From Mariniblastus sp. (GTDB lineage: Bacteria; Planctomycetota; Planctomycetia; Pirellulales; Pirellulaceae), in contig JAQXDZ010000022.1 of NCBI GenBank assembly GCA_029251085.1, positions 23,522-87,521 on the forward strand: a DNA stretch of 64,000 nucleotides, given 5' to 3'. Each line of letters starts with the position of its first letter. Position 1 is the first letter of the stretch. The position numbers and the translations under genes are program-made. Under the pieces are notes generated by a model that was not told where the DNA came from, did no database searches, and worked only from the letters and a program-made list of their open reading frames with translations. Below are positions 39,297 to 49,226 of this stretch, piece by piece.

Positions 39297-40679
39297 ATGG
39301 CAGATCAAGAATTGCAAAAAGATAAAGTTTTGATTGCAAACGGGCAGGGTTTTTGGGGCGACAGTATCCTCGGACCGATCCGATTGGTTAACGAGGGGCC
39401 GCTCGATTACCTGACGCTTGATTATCTGGCTGAAGTCACCATGAGCATTATGCAGAAGCTCAAGAGCCGTGACCCGCAGAAAGGTTATGCGACGGATTTC
39501 GTTGAGATGTGCCGGCGAGTTTTGCCGTTGTGTCATGAAAAGGGAATCAAAATTATCGCCAATGCCGGCGGGGTGAATCCCGTGGCATGCCGGGAAGCGC
39601 TGGCGGCTGTGATTCGTGAGCAAGGTCTGACCGGTATGAAAATTGGGATCGTCGAAGGGGATGATATTCTCGATGATCTAAGCTCGTTGATCGAGGGCGG
39701 TGAAGAATTTCAAAATATGGATAACGGCCAGCCATTGAAGCCTTATCTTGATCAAGTGAAAACTGCGAACGTTTACATTGGAGCCGAGCCGATTGTCGAA
39801 GCCCTCAAGCAAGGGGCCGATATTGTAATTACCGGACGTGCGACTGATCCTTCTATTGTGCTCGCCCCAATGATGTACGAGTTTGGATGGACGATGGACG
39901 ACATGGATCGCTTGGCGGCAGGAACAATAGCCGGACATATTGTAGAATGTGGTGCTCAATGCACTGGTGGGAATTTCGTGCATTGGAAAGAAATTCCCGA
40001 TATGGCACGAATCGGTTACCCGGTAATCGAAGCCCGTTCCGATGGTAGTTTCGCGGTGACGAAACACGAGGGAACTGGAGGCCGCGTTTCGGTCGAAACG
40101 GTGACGTCTCAGTTGGTCTACGAAATGAGTGATCCAGCGAATTATATTACACCCGATTGTGTCGCTGATTTTACTTCAATCCAGTTGCGTCAGAACGGGG
40201 AAGACCGCGTGGAGATCAGCGGTATTACGGGTCGGCCCGCCACCGATACGTACAAAGTTTCTATCTCGTTTCACGAAGGCTACAAAATTATCAGCCAACT
40301 CACTGTGGCGGGGCCGGATGCTGTTGAGAAGGCAAAGCTTTGTGCTGATATCGTTTTTGAACGAGTCGCCATGGACGGGGTGACGTTCACAGATGAAGAG
40401 AAGTTTGTCGAGATTGTCGGGACGAACGTGTGCCATCAGGGGATCGTGGAAGCGCCCAAAGATCCGGCGGAAGTGATTCTTCGCATTGGAGCGCGAAGTG
40501 AAGATCGAGCAAAACTCGATCGACTGGGGATGGAGATTGTTCCTTTGGTGACCAGTGGTCCTCCGGGAGTTACCGGGTTTGCGGGTGGGCGACCGAAGGC
40601 GACTGAGATCATTAGTTACTGGCCGGCGCTGCTGAGCAAGGGAAAGATCGAGACACGGGTTTCGGTCGAAGAGGTGTAA
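39297..40679 (+). CDS. AtuA-family (DUF1446) protein
   Basis: This 460-residue protein matches the DUF1446/AtuA family, named for acyclic terpene utilisation in Pseudomonas. The early NGQGFWGDS segment, IIANAGGVNPVACREAL, ITGRATDPSIVLAPMMYEFGW and GHIVECGAQCTGGNF are characteristic. The biochemical function of AtuA is not established; in some proteins a C-terminal small domain follows, which is absent here as a fused part. The start is the ATG at 39297, with AAGGGA at 39282-39287. The divergent enoyl-CoA hydratase and SDR genes support a role in branched acyl-CoA breakdown. Confidence 0.86.
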   Translation: MADQELQKDKVLIANGQGFWGDSILGPIRLVNEGPLDYLTLDYLAEVTMSIMQKLKSRDPQKGYATDFVEMCRRVLPLCHEKGIKIIANAGGVNPVACREALAAVIREQGLTGMKIGIVEGDDILDDLSSLIEGGEEFQNMDNGQPLKPYLDQVKTANVYIGAEPIVEALKQGADIVITGRATDPSIVLAPMMYEFGWTMDDMDRLAAGTIAGHIVECGAQCTGGNFVHWKEIPDMARIGYPVIEARSDGSFAVTKHEGTGGRVSVETVTSQLVYEMSDPANYITPDCVADFTSIQLRQNGEDRVEISGITGRPATDTYKVSISFHEGYKIISQLTVAGPDAVEKAKLCADIVFERVAMDGVTFTDEEKFVEIVGTNVCHQGIVEAPKDPAEVILRIGARSEDRAKLDRLGMEIVPLVTSGPPGVTGFAGGRPKATEIISYWPALLSKGKIETRVSVEEV

Positions 40680-40779
40680 GTGGTTGAGGTTCGTCGGCTG
40701 TTTAGGAGCGGTTGCTAGATCTGGTTAAATTTATTCTGGCTGAATTCAATTTAGCTATCGGGCTCCCTGTTAGCATCGC

Positions 40780-42672
40780 TTAGAACTTGCGTAGGCTTGT
40801 TTTAACGACACCCTGTTCTTCGTTATTAACTTGCATCTCGGTGATTTTCCAGGCGTCATCTTTAAGTTGAATTTTAAAGTTGGCGTCATATTTGTTTTCT
40901 CGTTCATGAATGTGCCCCCAGTGTTCAATGGTGCCAATAAGGTTCCATTTGCAGGCATAATCAAATTCAGGGAGCTCGTCGTCCGGGTTGATTGAACTGC
41001 TTGATTTTTGACCTTCGAGAAGGTTAACCTCGTTGACGCGGGCAATGGCCCCTCCTTGCTCTTTTACTTTGAGGCTTTGATTGATGTCGAGATAGAGTTG
41101 GCGTAGAAGCTCGCCATCGACACTTTTGGAGAGCGCGTCGTAGACATCGCTCTCGTCCTGGTAATCGAAAGCTCGGAACATGTTTTTATGCAGTTGTGCA
41201 AAAACCTGAGTTGCGTCTTCGTTTGAAAGCTCAAACTTGGGTTTTTCAGCCAAAGGATTTGGAAATTCCATTGGGACATAGCGGAATAATGCCAGTCCGA
41301 TTATCACGAGCAAAGCTCCTGCAATCGAGGCGTTTCTCAAATTCAATTTGAATATGTAGCTTACGATCAGACACAGGAGAGCGAGGGCTATGCAAATGGT
41401 TGTGACGGCTGGAAGTTGAATCACGGAAGGTTTAAGTGACTCGAGATCGACGGTCGAGGAAACGTCGACAATCGCAGGCAGCGGTTTGCGTTCGGGCGCG
41501 ATCCATTGGAACGTGTTATTTTCCAGGAACATGGAAAATTGAGTTTTTTCAATTTTGTCGTAAGCGAACACAACCGTATCAACTGACTTAATTGCGTTGT
41601 TAAATTTGTCCCAGGTCACTTCGACTTCGGTCGGAGCCCCTTTTGTGCTGTAGGACATGATGACGCCAACCCTGCCGTTGGCCATACTGATTTTTCGTTT
41701 CTCGGCCTGAACGGCAAAATCTCGAAGGTCTAATCCATAAAAATCAACACGATCAAAAACAGGTTGAACTTCGACTGAGTCAATAAGGACGGGATTGCCA
41801 ATTGAGAAGAAGGCTTCGATTTTCTTTGCCGCTGCTGCTTGTTCGTCCACGTCGAGAAAACTCTCGTCCCGACGGTCGATCTCCATCAACGTAGCGAGAG
41901 TTGCCAACGGAATCAGAACTTCGTGCCGCACTTCATGGGCTGTAATGTATATGAAGGAATAAACGCTACTGTAGCTGGTAATGCCAAGATTCTTTTCGCG
42001 TTGTTCCTCAAACCAAACTTCCCATTCTTTTTCAGAGGCATCTGTGGAAAGAATCGGCTTGTCCCAGTCGAATCGGAAGGTTTCGGGTGCTCCGGGTTTC
42101 ATCATGTGCATGTAGGGGGTGTCTGATCCAGCTTGTTTCAAAAGAATTTTTAGCTCGGACGGTAGCAGCGCACCTTCGGCGACCATGTTTTGTTGAACGG
42201 TAATAAACTCTGGTGGTTCGTCATATTTAAATTCAATTTCAAAACCCATTGGATAGTTCATCAGCATTCCAGCTTTAATTCCTTCCTCGGGAATTTCAAT
42301 GTCGATGATTTCGGTAATTTTGGGTGTGAATAGATTTCCATTGGCATCGCGTATCGTGATTCGCTCGGCGAGGTACTCGGCGTGATCTTGGGTGGCATCA
42401 AGTAATTCATCGCTGTCATAAAACCCATCCTCCAATGCTTCCACCCCTTGCAGCAGTTCTAAGTCTTCCGCGAAGCACTTGAGTCTCATGGTTGTCTGGG
42501 CACGATTGACATAGATGTCGGCCTCTACGACCGAAACTGGATGAGAATTCCGCGCGGAGTTCGTCCGAAGCGGGATAGAAGAGGTTGGCGAATCTGCCCG
42601 GGAGTCTTTGACGCAACTGAGAGCGATAAAAGTGATTGCTATCGACAGCAACAAAATGGAGGAGTATTTCAT
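40780..42672 (-). CDS. Membrane-anchored hypothetical protein with C-terminal two-helix region
   Basis: I do not recognise a characterised family for this 630-residue protein. It begins with a signal sequence (KYSSILLLSIAITFIALSC) whose Cys may be a lipoprotein attachment site, though the lipobox is imperfect. A large soluble part of about 400 residues follows, apparently facing the periplasm (RMTLLRCFAEDL-like beta-rich segments and EFKYDEPPEF). Two transmembrane helices lie at about residues 420-465 (ICIALALLCLIVSYIF and GALLVIIGLALF). The last 150 residues form a domain ending ITEMQVNNEEQGVV. The ATG at 42672 is preferred over an in-frame extension to 42777, because it starts the signal peptide. 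Function unknown. Confidence 0.7.
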   Translation of the reverse strand: MKYSSILLLSIAITFIALSCVKDSRADSPTSSIPLRTNSARNSHPVSVVEADIYVNRAQTTMRLKCFAEDLELLQGVEALEDGFYDSDELLDATQDHAEYLAERITIRDANGNLFTPKITEIIDIEIPEEGIKAGMLMNYPMGFEIEFKYDEPPEFITVQQNMVAEGALLPSELKILLKQAGSDTPYMHMMKPGAPETFRFDWDKPILSTDASEKEWEVWFEEQREKNLGITSYSSVYSFIYITAHEVRHEVLIPLATLATLMEIDRRDESFLDVDEQAAAAKKIEAFFSIGNPVLIDSVEVQPVFDRVDFYGLDLRDFAVQAEKRKISMANGRVGVIMSYSTKGAPTEVEVTWDKFNNAIKSVDTVVFAYDKIEKTQFSMFLENNTFQWIAPERKPLPAIVDVSSTVDLESLKPSVIQLPAVTTICIALALLCLIVSYIFKLNLRNASIAGALLVIIGLALFRYVPMEFPNPLAEKPKFELSNEDATQVFAQLHKNMFRAFDYQDESDVYDALSKSVDGELLRQLYLDINQSLKVKEQGGAIARVNEVNLLEGQKSSSSINPDDELPEFDYACKWNLIGTIEHWGHIHERENKYDANFKIQLKDDAWKITEMQVNNEEQGVVKTSLRKF

Positions 42673-42936
42673 CGATTTACTGAGATTGTTGATATAAGCG
42701 GGGAATAAGATCGTATCTAGCACGAGATCGATGCGACCGACTCCCCTAGCATACCTTCTCGAGATTGACTTCGGCAAACGGAGAAGGGCGTTGCTGGTCA
42801 GATGGTGTGTCTCTTTTCACATGAACTTGCCGAACATGGGCGATAGTCCGATTGCAGAGAATGCGGTTTTCTGTGAAATTTGAAGGTCTGCGGGGTTCGT
42901 TCCTAGCCTCCTCAATCCTCCATTGCCTGAAAATTC

Positions 42937-44892
42937 ATGAATCCACTATCTGAAATACGCGCTCGATTTTCCACGACACTCTCTGGAATGGTAGACGAAT
43001 CTGATAATTTGCTTGCAATGATTCGTCCAGCTGGCGATTCAAAATTTGGAGATTACCAAGCAAATTGTGCAATGCCGCTTGGAAAACAATTAGGCCGATC
43101 GCCGCGTGAGATTGCGAGTGAGATTTGCGAGAGCGTTCAACTAGATGATTTATGTCAAAAGGTTGAGATCGCCGGCCCTGGGTTTATCAACCTAACTATC
43201 GATGATGCCTGGCTGAAGCGTGGCTTGACGGCCGCTTTAGTGGACGACCGACTAGGGGTGACGCGAGTCAGCGAGCCAAAAACATTTGTGATTGACTATT
43301 CCTCGCCGAATGTAGCCAAACCGATGCATGTAGGGCATGTTCGATCGACGTTCATTGGCGATGCCATTTCCAAAGTTTTACGATTTGTCGGTCACACGGC
43401 CATTTCTGATAATCATCTTGGAGATTGGGGAACTCAATTTGGGATGATCATTTACGGGTATAAGAATTTTTTAGACGAAGCGGCCTATCAACAGGAACCC
43501 GTCGCTGAGTTGGGGCGTTTATATAAATACGTCCGCAAGTTGATGGATTATCACGCGGCTGCTAAACGGTTGCCAGAATTGCAGGCCGCTCAAGAGGAAT
43601 TGAAAGGCAAGCAAACGGATCTCGAGTCAACTGATTCGCAGGGTGATAAGAAAGCAGAAAAGCAACTCAAGAAACAGCTGAGACAGTTAAGGTCAAAAAT
43701 GGAAGACCAAGCTGAGGCAGTGGCGGGGTTGGAAGCAAAGATTTTAGAAGTTACCAGCGACCCTGAATTGGAAAAGGATGCAGTGGCTCATCCAAATATT
43801 AATCAAAACGCTCAACTGGAAACGGCTGCGCTTCATGAAGGAGATGCAACCAATCAGGGGCTCTGGGAAGAGTTCTTGCCGCTCTGTCGGCAGGATATGC
43901 AAAAGATTTATGACCGGCTGGATATTAAGTTTGACTATGAGCTGGGCGAAAGTTTTTATCACAATGAGCTGGCTAATGTTGTTAGCGATCTGACCGACAA
44001 AGGCTACACCAAAGAGAGTGACGGGGCGATTTGTGTTTTCCTAGATAATCACAATGCCCCAATGATCATTCAGAAACGGGATGGTGCTTATTTGTATTCC
44101 ACGACGGATCTGGCAACGATCCAATACCGGATGGAAAAATGGAATGCGGACGCATGCCTCTATGTGGTTGACCACCGCCAGTCAGAGCATTTTGAAAAAC
44201 TGTTTGATGTCGCAAGACTTTGGGGATTTGATGAGGTTGAACTGGCTCATGTCGCTTTTGGAACAGTCATGGGCCCCGATGGAAAACCTTACAAGACTCG
44301 GTCAGGAGACACGGTTGGGCTGTCTGGATTATTGGATGAGGCGGAAAACCGGGCTCTAGAAATCGCGACAAATCAGAATCCGGAGTTGACGGAGGATCGA
44401 CACCGTGAAATTGCCAATGTGATTGGGATAGGTGGTTTAAAGTATGCCGATCTATCTCACAATCGCGGTTCTGATTACGAGTTTAGTTACGAGAAAATGC
44501 TGGCCTTGCGGGGTAATACGGCAACTTATCTGCAGTACAGTTACGCCAGAGTCCAGGGGATTCTTCGTCGCACAGAAGCGGACGTGGATGCCATCCGAAC
44601 TAATCCCGGTGAATTTATTTTTGAGAACGACGTTGAGCGTCAGTTAGGGCTGAAGTTGATTCGATTTGGTGAAGCGCTGGATGAAGTTCTGGTGGAGTAT
44701 AAGCCTAACGTTTTGTGCAATTACCTGTTCGAATTGTCGCAGTTGTTCGCACAATTTTTCGATAAATGCTCGGTCAAGGACGCAAATTCAGAGGACTTAA
44801 AGAAAAGTCGTTTGCAGCTTTGCGATTTAACGGCTCGCACCATTCGGGGCGGTTTGGAATTGCTGGGAATCGGGGTTCTGGACAAGATGTAG
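42937..44892 (+). CDS. argS: Arginyl-tRNA synthetase with a coiled-coil insertion
   Basis: ArgS charges tRNA-Arg with arginine. The 651-residue protein has the N-terminal Add1 domain with GDYQANCAMPLGK, the HIGH-type motif HVGH at 131-134 (SSPNVAKPMHVGHVRS), the ISDNHLGDWGTQFG segment and the class Ia catalytic core with LYSTTDLATIQYR. The C-terminal anticodon-binding domain contains ATYLQYSYARVQGILRR. About 90 residues around 205-295, rich in Lys, Glu and Gln and predicted coiled-coil (ELKGKQTDLEST and onward), interrupt the core, making it longer than the E. coli enzyme of 577 residues. The classical KMSKS is not evident, as in many ArgS. Identification is firm. Confidence 0.95.
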   Translation: MNPLSEIRARFSTTLSGMVDESDNLLAMIRPAGDSKFGDYQANCAMPLGKQLGRSPREIASEICESVQLDDLCQKVEIAGPGFINLTIDDAWLKRGLTAALVDDRLGVTRVSEPKTFVIDYSSPNVAKPMHVGHVRSTFIGDAISKVLRFVGHTAISDNHLGDWGTQFGMIIYGYKNFLDEAAYQQEPVAELGRLYKYVRKLMDYHAAAKRLPELQAAQEELKGKQTDLESTDSQGDKKAEKQLKKQLRQLRSKMEDQAEAVAGLEAKILEVTSDPELEKDAVAHPNINQNAQLETAALHEGDATNQGLWEEFLPLCRQDMQKIYDRLDIKFDYELGESFYHNELANVVSDLTDKGYTKESDGAICVFLDNHNAPMIIQKRDGAYLYSTTDLATIQYRMEKWNADACLYVVDHRQSEHFEKLFDVARLWGFDEVELAHVAFGTVMGPDGKPYKTRSGDTVGLSGLLDEAENRALEIATNQNPELTEDRHREIANVIGIGGLKYADLSHNRGSDYEFSYEKMLALRGNTATYLQYSYARVQGILRRTEADVDAIRTNPGEFIFENDVERQLGLKLIRFGEALDEVLVEYKPNVLCNYLFELSQLFAQFFDKCSVKDANSEDLKKSRLQLCDLTARTIRGGLELLGIGVLDKM

Positions 44893-45074
44893 AGTCATGG
44901 TGGTCTTCGGGCCGTGCGTCTTGGTCGAAGAAGCCAAAGAACACCGGCGGATTTCTCTGGCACTCGCTTGGAAAGCTGGTCAAACAGTTTACGATAGTAA
45001 ACCATGATTCTACCGCGTGCATGGTTTAAGCAATGAACTTGGGGCAAGAGGCTCCCGGCGTTGCAATTTAGAGA

Positions 45075-45959
45075 ATGGAGTTCACCGTGAAGCCTTCTGT
45101 CGGAAACAATGTTGTCGACGAATTTCTTTGTGGAAACGCTGTCGACGTTGCGCGAGAGCTTCCTGATTCTATTGTCGATACAATTGTCACCAGTCCTCCG
45201 TACTACCGGCAGAGAGACTATGGATCGGTTGAACAAATTGGACAGGAAATCTCCCCTGCTGCCTATGTCGAGCGGATGGCTGAGTTGTTCTCGGAATTGA
45301 GGCGTGTGGTCAAGCCGACGGGATCCCTCTGGATGGTGATCGGTGATAAATATCTCAAAGGGGAATTGCTCGGGATGCCGTGGCGTGTTTGTCTTGCCCT
45401 AAAAGAGGTTGGCTGGGTTCTCAGAAGTGATTGTATTTGGCACAAGCCTAATGCGATGCCGTCGAGTGTTAAGACGAGACCGACTGTTGACCATGAGTAT
45501 ATTTTCTTTTTCAGTCACTCCAAAAAAGAATACTTCTACGATGCAGATGCGGTTCGCGAACCGCACGTTACCTTTTCTGAATCATCGAAGATGAAGGGAG
45601 GTCGTCGGCATTTTGGGAAACGTGGCGGTACGCCGGAAAAGGGGAAAAATTCCGGGGACTCCAACCTGCATGATGGCCGTTGGGATCAGGCATTTCATCC
45701 CAAGGGTCGAAACAAGCGGACGGTTTGGTCGATCTCCCTTTCGAAATTTCGAGAAGCCCATTTTGCTGTCTATCCGGAATCTCTGGTTGAGACATGCTTA
45801 AACGCCAGTTGTCCGGCCGACGGGGTCGTGTTGGATCCATTTTCGGGTGCGGGGACAACCGCAATGGTGGCCAAGCGAAGCGGTCGAAAATATATCGCGA
45901 TTGATTGCGTGCCTGAGTATATCGAAATCGCGAAAAAGAGAATGGAAGCTGGGGAATAG
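45075..45959 (+). CDS. Solitary site-specific DNA methyltransferase, probably N4-cytosine, beta class
   Basis: This 294-residue protein has the catalytic motif IV TSPPYY at 39-44 and the SAM-binding motif I LDPFSGAGTT near 252-261, in the order IV before I, which defines the beta class. SPPY rather than DPPY or NPPY favours N4-cytosine methylation over N6-adenine. Typical context residues such as WHKPNAMPSSVKTRP are present. No restriction endonuclease, specificity subunit or vsr gene lies on either side (argS upstream, a symporter downstream), so it is a solitary enzyme, possibly epigenetic or a leftover of a restriction-modification system. The recognition sequence cannot be predicted. The start could also be a GTG 12 bases later. 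Confidence 0.88.
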   Translation: MEFTVKPSVGNNVVDEFLCGNAVDVARELPDSIVDTIVTSPPYYRQRDYGSVEQIGQEISPAAYVERMAELFSELRRVVKPTGSLWMVIGDKYLKGELLGMPWRVCLALKEVGWVLRSDCIWHKPNAMPSSVKTRPTVDHEYIFFFSHSKKEYFYDADAVREPHVTFSESSKMKGGRRHFGKRGGTPEKGKNSGDSNLHDGRWDQAFHPKGRNKRTVWSISLSKFREAHFAVYPESLVETCLNASCPADGVVLDPFSGAGTTAMVAKRSGRKYIAIDCVPEYIEIAKKRMEAGE

Positions 45960-46123
45960 TCGTTCTTGTTAAACCGATTCGGGGAGATTGGGATGGGTCG
46001 CCCGAGCTTGATCCGTGAGCAGAGATTGGCTTCAAGAATGTGGGACTGGCATGCAGGCATTTCTTGGTCGACAATGTGCATTCGCCGGGTTTTAAAAAAA
46101 TGCGTTAGATTCTGGAGTGAGGG

Positions 46124-48040
46124 ATGACATTAACGATTCTTGATTACAGCATTATTGTGTTGTACTTCATCGTGATGCTGGGGATCGGCTTTTGGTATCG
46201 CAGTCGTGCCGGCAAGAACATTGCTGAGTATTTTATTTCTGGACGTTCGTTACCGTGGTGGATCGCGGGCACTTCAATGGTGGCGACGACGTTCGCAGCG
46301 GACACGCCGTTGGCAGTTGTCGGTTTGACGATTCAAGATGGAATGGCGGGTAACTGGGTTTGGTGGGCACTGGCACTTGGGGGAATGGTGACAGTGTTTG
46401 TTTATGCTCGCTTGTGGCGACGCGCTGGCGTAATGACAGATGTCGAATTAGTTGAGATCCGATATGCTGGGAAACCGGCTGCGGCGTTGCGTGGAACACG
46501 AGCTCTCTACGTCGCGTTAATTGTGAATCCAATCATCATTGGGTGGGTGACCACTGCGATGGTAACAGTTTTGAATGAAACTATTTTGCATGGTGTAGGC
46601 GCGACTTCGATCGAGCAAAGTTTATTCGGCGATGAGGCTCTACTGTACCGTCCTTGGTTGATCATATTCTTCACGCTCGTGATGGTTGCCGTATACGGAA
46701 TGATGTCAGGTATGTGGGGGGTCGCGATCGCCGATGCGATGCAGTTTTGTTTTGCGATGTTTGGGTGTACTGCTCTGGCTTATTTGGCGATCGTGGAATG
46801 TGGCGGTGCGCCGGCATTGGAAGCCAAGGTTGTCGAAAATTTTGGAGAGAACGGCTCAGCCGCGTTTGACTTTATCCCCAGTCTGACTGGAGAGAATGCC
46901 TGGATGCCGGTTTACGTCTTTTTAATCATGCTGCTGGTGCAGTGGTGGGCAACTTGGTATCCGGGGGCAGAACCGGGCGGTGGAGGTTACATCGTTCAGC
47001 GGATGGCTGCGTGCAAGGATGAGCGGCACTCGATGTTAGCGACGCTTTGGTATCAGATTGCCCATTATTGTATTCGTCCATGGCCTTGGCTGATTGTCGC
47101 CTTTGCGGCGCTGGCGTTGTATCCAGAATTGAGAACAAGTGAATTAGCGGACGCAAGTTTCGACTCTGGCGTTGGGTTTCCAATGGTAATGCGAGATCTT
47201 GGGAAACCCGGTCTCAATGGTTTGTTGTTGGTTACTTTCTTTGCTGCATTCATGTCGACGCTAAGTACTCAGATGAACTGGGGAGCGTCTTATTTGGTCC
47301 GTGATGTGTATCAGCGGTTTATGAAACCTGATGCCACCGAACGTCAGTTGACACGCGCTTCGCGCGGGGCCTCGTTGATCATTTTGATTGCGGGGGCAAT
47401 TGCTGCTATCCAGATGGCCAATGTTTCGATTGACGCAGCGTGGAAGATCCTGTTGGCACTTGGCGCGGGCACCGGTGCTGTTTTCATGTTGCGTTGGTTT
47501 TGGTGGCGGATTAACGCGTGGAGCGAAATTGCCTCGATGGTGGGATCCTTGGTGTTTTTCCTTTCCTATGAATCGGTAATAACTTCGCTGGCAGGCGTTG
47601 ATACTTTACGAGCCGGTGAACTGACCTGGGCTGGTTTTGATCCAGCTCTCTCAGAGGTTAAAATGCTAGCCGTCGCTTTGTTGACCATTGTTTTTTGGTT
47701 AATTGTGACGTTTTTGACGCGACCGGAAAATCCTGAGACGCTTGATCGGTTTTACCGCAAGGTTCGTCCAGGTGGGCCATTTTGGAAACCAGTCGCAAAA
47801 CGCAACCCGGATGTGACGCCAGATGACGATGTCGCGCTTTCGATTGCAGCGGCGATTTGTGCGACTGGAATCGTGTATACCGTGCTTCCGTGCATTGGCA
47901 ATATTATCTTTCAGCACTACAGGGAGGCGGCTTATTGTGGCGTTGCCGCGATTGGATTTACGCTGATCGTGGTATTTTTGGTCCGAAAAATTCTCTTGAA
48001 AATTAAAAAGAATGAGGCCTCTAACCGGCTTTCTGATTGA
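46124..48040 (+). CDS. Sodium:solute symporter family protein
   Basis: This 638-residue inner-membrane protein has about 14 transmembrane helices and belongs to the SSS (SGLT/PutP) family, which couples uptake of sugars, amino acids or other solutes to sodium. The first helix region DYSIIVLYFIVMLGIGFWY, SGRSLPWWIAGTSMVATTFAADTP and the later TFFAAFMSTLSTQMNWGASYLVRD fit the family core. The sequence TFAADTPL keeps the small residues of the first sodium site region. It follows the methyltransferase with a 164-base gap. Substrate cannot be inferred. Cytoplasmic C-terminus ends KKNEASNRLSD. Confidence 0.9.
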   Translation: MTLTILDYSIIVLYFIVMLGIGFWYRSRAGKNIAEYFISGRSLPWWIAGTSMVATTFAADTPLAVVGLTIQDGMAGNWVWWALALGGMVTVFVYARLWRRAGVMTDVELVEIRYAGKPAAALRGTRALYVALIVNPIIIGWVTTAMVTVLNETILHGVGATSIEQSLFGDEALLYRPWLIIFFTLVMVAVYGMMSGMWGVAIADAMQFCFAMFGCTALAYLAIVECGGAPALEAKVVENFGENGSAAFDFIPSLTGENAWMPVYVFLIMLLVQWWATWYPGAEPGGGGYIVQRMAACKDERHSMLATLWYQIAHYCIRPWPWLIVAFAALALYPELRTSELADASFDSGVGFPMVMRDLGKPGLNGLLLVTFFAAFMSTLSTQMNWGASYLVRDVYQRFMKPDATERQLTRASRGASLIILIAGAIAAIQMANVSIDAAWKILLALGAGTGAVFMLRWFWWRINAWSEIASMVGSLVFFLSYESVITSLAGVDTLRAGELTWAGFDPALSEVKMLAVALLTIVFWLIVTFLTRPENPETLDRFYRKVRPGGPFWKPVAKRNPDVTPDDDVALSIAAAICATGIVYTVLPCIGNIIFQHYREAAYCGVAAIGFTLIVVFLVRKILLKIKKNEASNRLSD

Positions 48041-48148
48041 ATCGGGTAAGATTAGCCAGCGTTTAATTTTGGGTGGGATGGCAGACGGATGGATTGATCA
48101 ATATTGGCCAGTTTTTGTTGTTGCGGTAACATCTTGTTTTGGCTGCCA

Positions 48149-49222
48149 ATGAAACTTGAGACTGGTATGGAAAACAAACAACCTACTCGAATTTTGATCA
48201 CTCGATTAAGTCACATTGGGGACTGTATCTTGACGTTGCCTGTTCTGTCGGCAATTCGTGGGCAGTATCCTGAAGCGTTCATTGCGTGGGCGGTTGAATC
48301 TCCTACTCAGAAACTGTTGCGGCACCACCCTGATCTAGATGAAATTATTATGATCCCCAAAGGGTGGATGACCAAGCCAAAATGCTGGTCTCAAGTGACG
48401 AAGAATCTACGATCATTTAAATTTGATATTGCGATTGATCCGCAGGGAATCACCAAAAGTTCACTTCTTGGCTGGGTTAGCGGAGCGAGAACACGAGTCG
48501 GGGGGCGAGGTCGATGGGGTCGAGAGTTGTCACCGTTCCTGAATAATTGTCTTGTTGAGACTGAATCCGCTCACGTCGTCGACCGCTCCATGGAACTGCT
48601 AACGGCGATAGGAGTCGAAGGGGAACACCTGAAGTCGCGCAGGCGAGAATTACCGCTTTGCGAGCAGGCGGTAAACACGATGGACGCTTGGATTTCAAAC
48701 GCTGAGGTTGACGGTCCCTTTGCGGTGATCAATCCCGGTGGCAGTTGGGCCTCGAAAAGATGGGAAATGGATCGATATGGGGCAGTCGCAAGTTATTTAA
48801 AGCGGCAATACCAGATCCAAAGCGTGGTTGTTTGGGCCAATGATGAGGAGCTTGAAATGGCGAAGGCAATCCACGAGGTTGACCCTGAGGCGTCGATTAT
48901 TGCTCCTGCGACGAGTTTGACAGAATTGGCAGCACTGACGCATCGGTCGGTGTTCTTCGTCGGCGGTGATACCGGTCCATTGCATTTAGCCGTGGCTTCA
49001 GGCACTCCCTGTGTCGGGCTGTACGGCACAACTCGGCCAGAAGAATCTGGTGCCTATGGTTCTGAGCACTTGGCTATTCAGAAGTGGTACCAGGCAGGAA
49101 GCTGTCGAGAAAGAAGGTCAGCAGAAAATGACGCGATGCGTGACATTCACGCCAGTGATGTCATTGAGGCCTGCGACGAGATGATCTTGAAACTTGGTTT
49201 AAAGCTTCAGTCGGTGGCTTAG
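48149..49222 (+). CDS. Glycosyltransferase family 9 (heptosyltransferase-like)
   Basis: This 358-residue cytosolic enzyme resembles the ADP-heptose:LPS heptosyltransferases (WaaC/WaaF), which build the lipopolysaccharide inner core. The start ILITRLSHIGDCILTLPVLSAIR contains the GDxxL-type N-terminal motif; VINPGGSWASKRW and VGGDTGPLHLAVASGTPCVGLYG mark the nucleotide-sugar site. The first ATG at 48149 (MKLETGMENK) and one at 48167 (MENKQP) are both possible; 48167 may be the true start. A DUF4254 gene, often found with GT9 genes in LPS loci, lies 1 kb away on the opposite strand. Confidence 0.87.
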   Translation: MKLETGMENKQPTRILITRLSHIGDCILTLPVLSAIRGQYPEAFIAWAVESPTQKLLRHHPDLDEIIMIPKGWMTKPKCWSQVTKNLRSFKFDIAIDPQGITKSSLLGWVSGARTRVGGRGRWGRELSPFLNNCLVETESAHVVDRSMELLTAIGVEGEHLKSRRRELPLCEQAVNTMDAWISNAEVDGPFAVINPGGSWASKRWEMDRYGAVASYLKRQYQIQSVVVWANDEELEMAKAIHEVDPEASIIAPATSLTELAALTHRSVFFVGGDTGPLHLAVASGTPCVGLYGTTRPEESGAYGSEHLAIQKWYQAGSCRERRSAENDAMRDIHASDVIEACDEMILKLGLKLQSVA

Positions 49223-49226
49223 TCTG

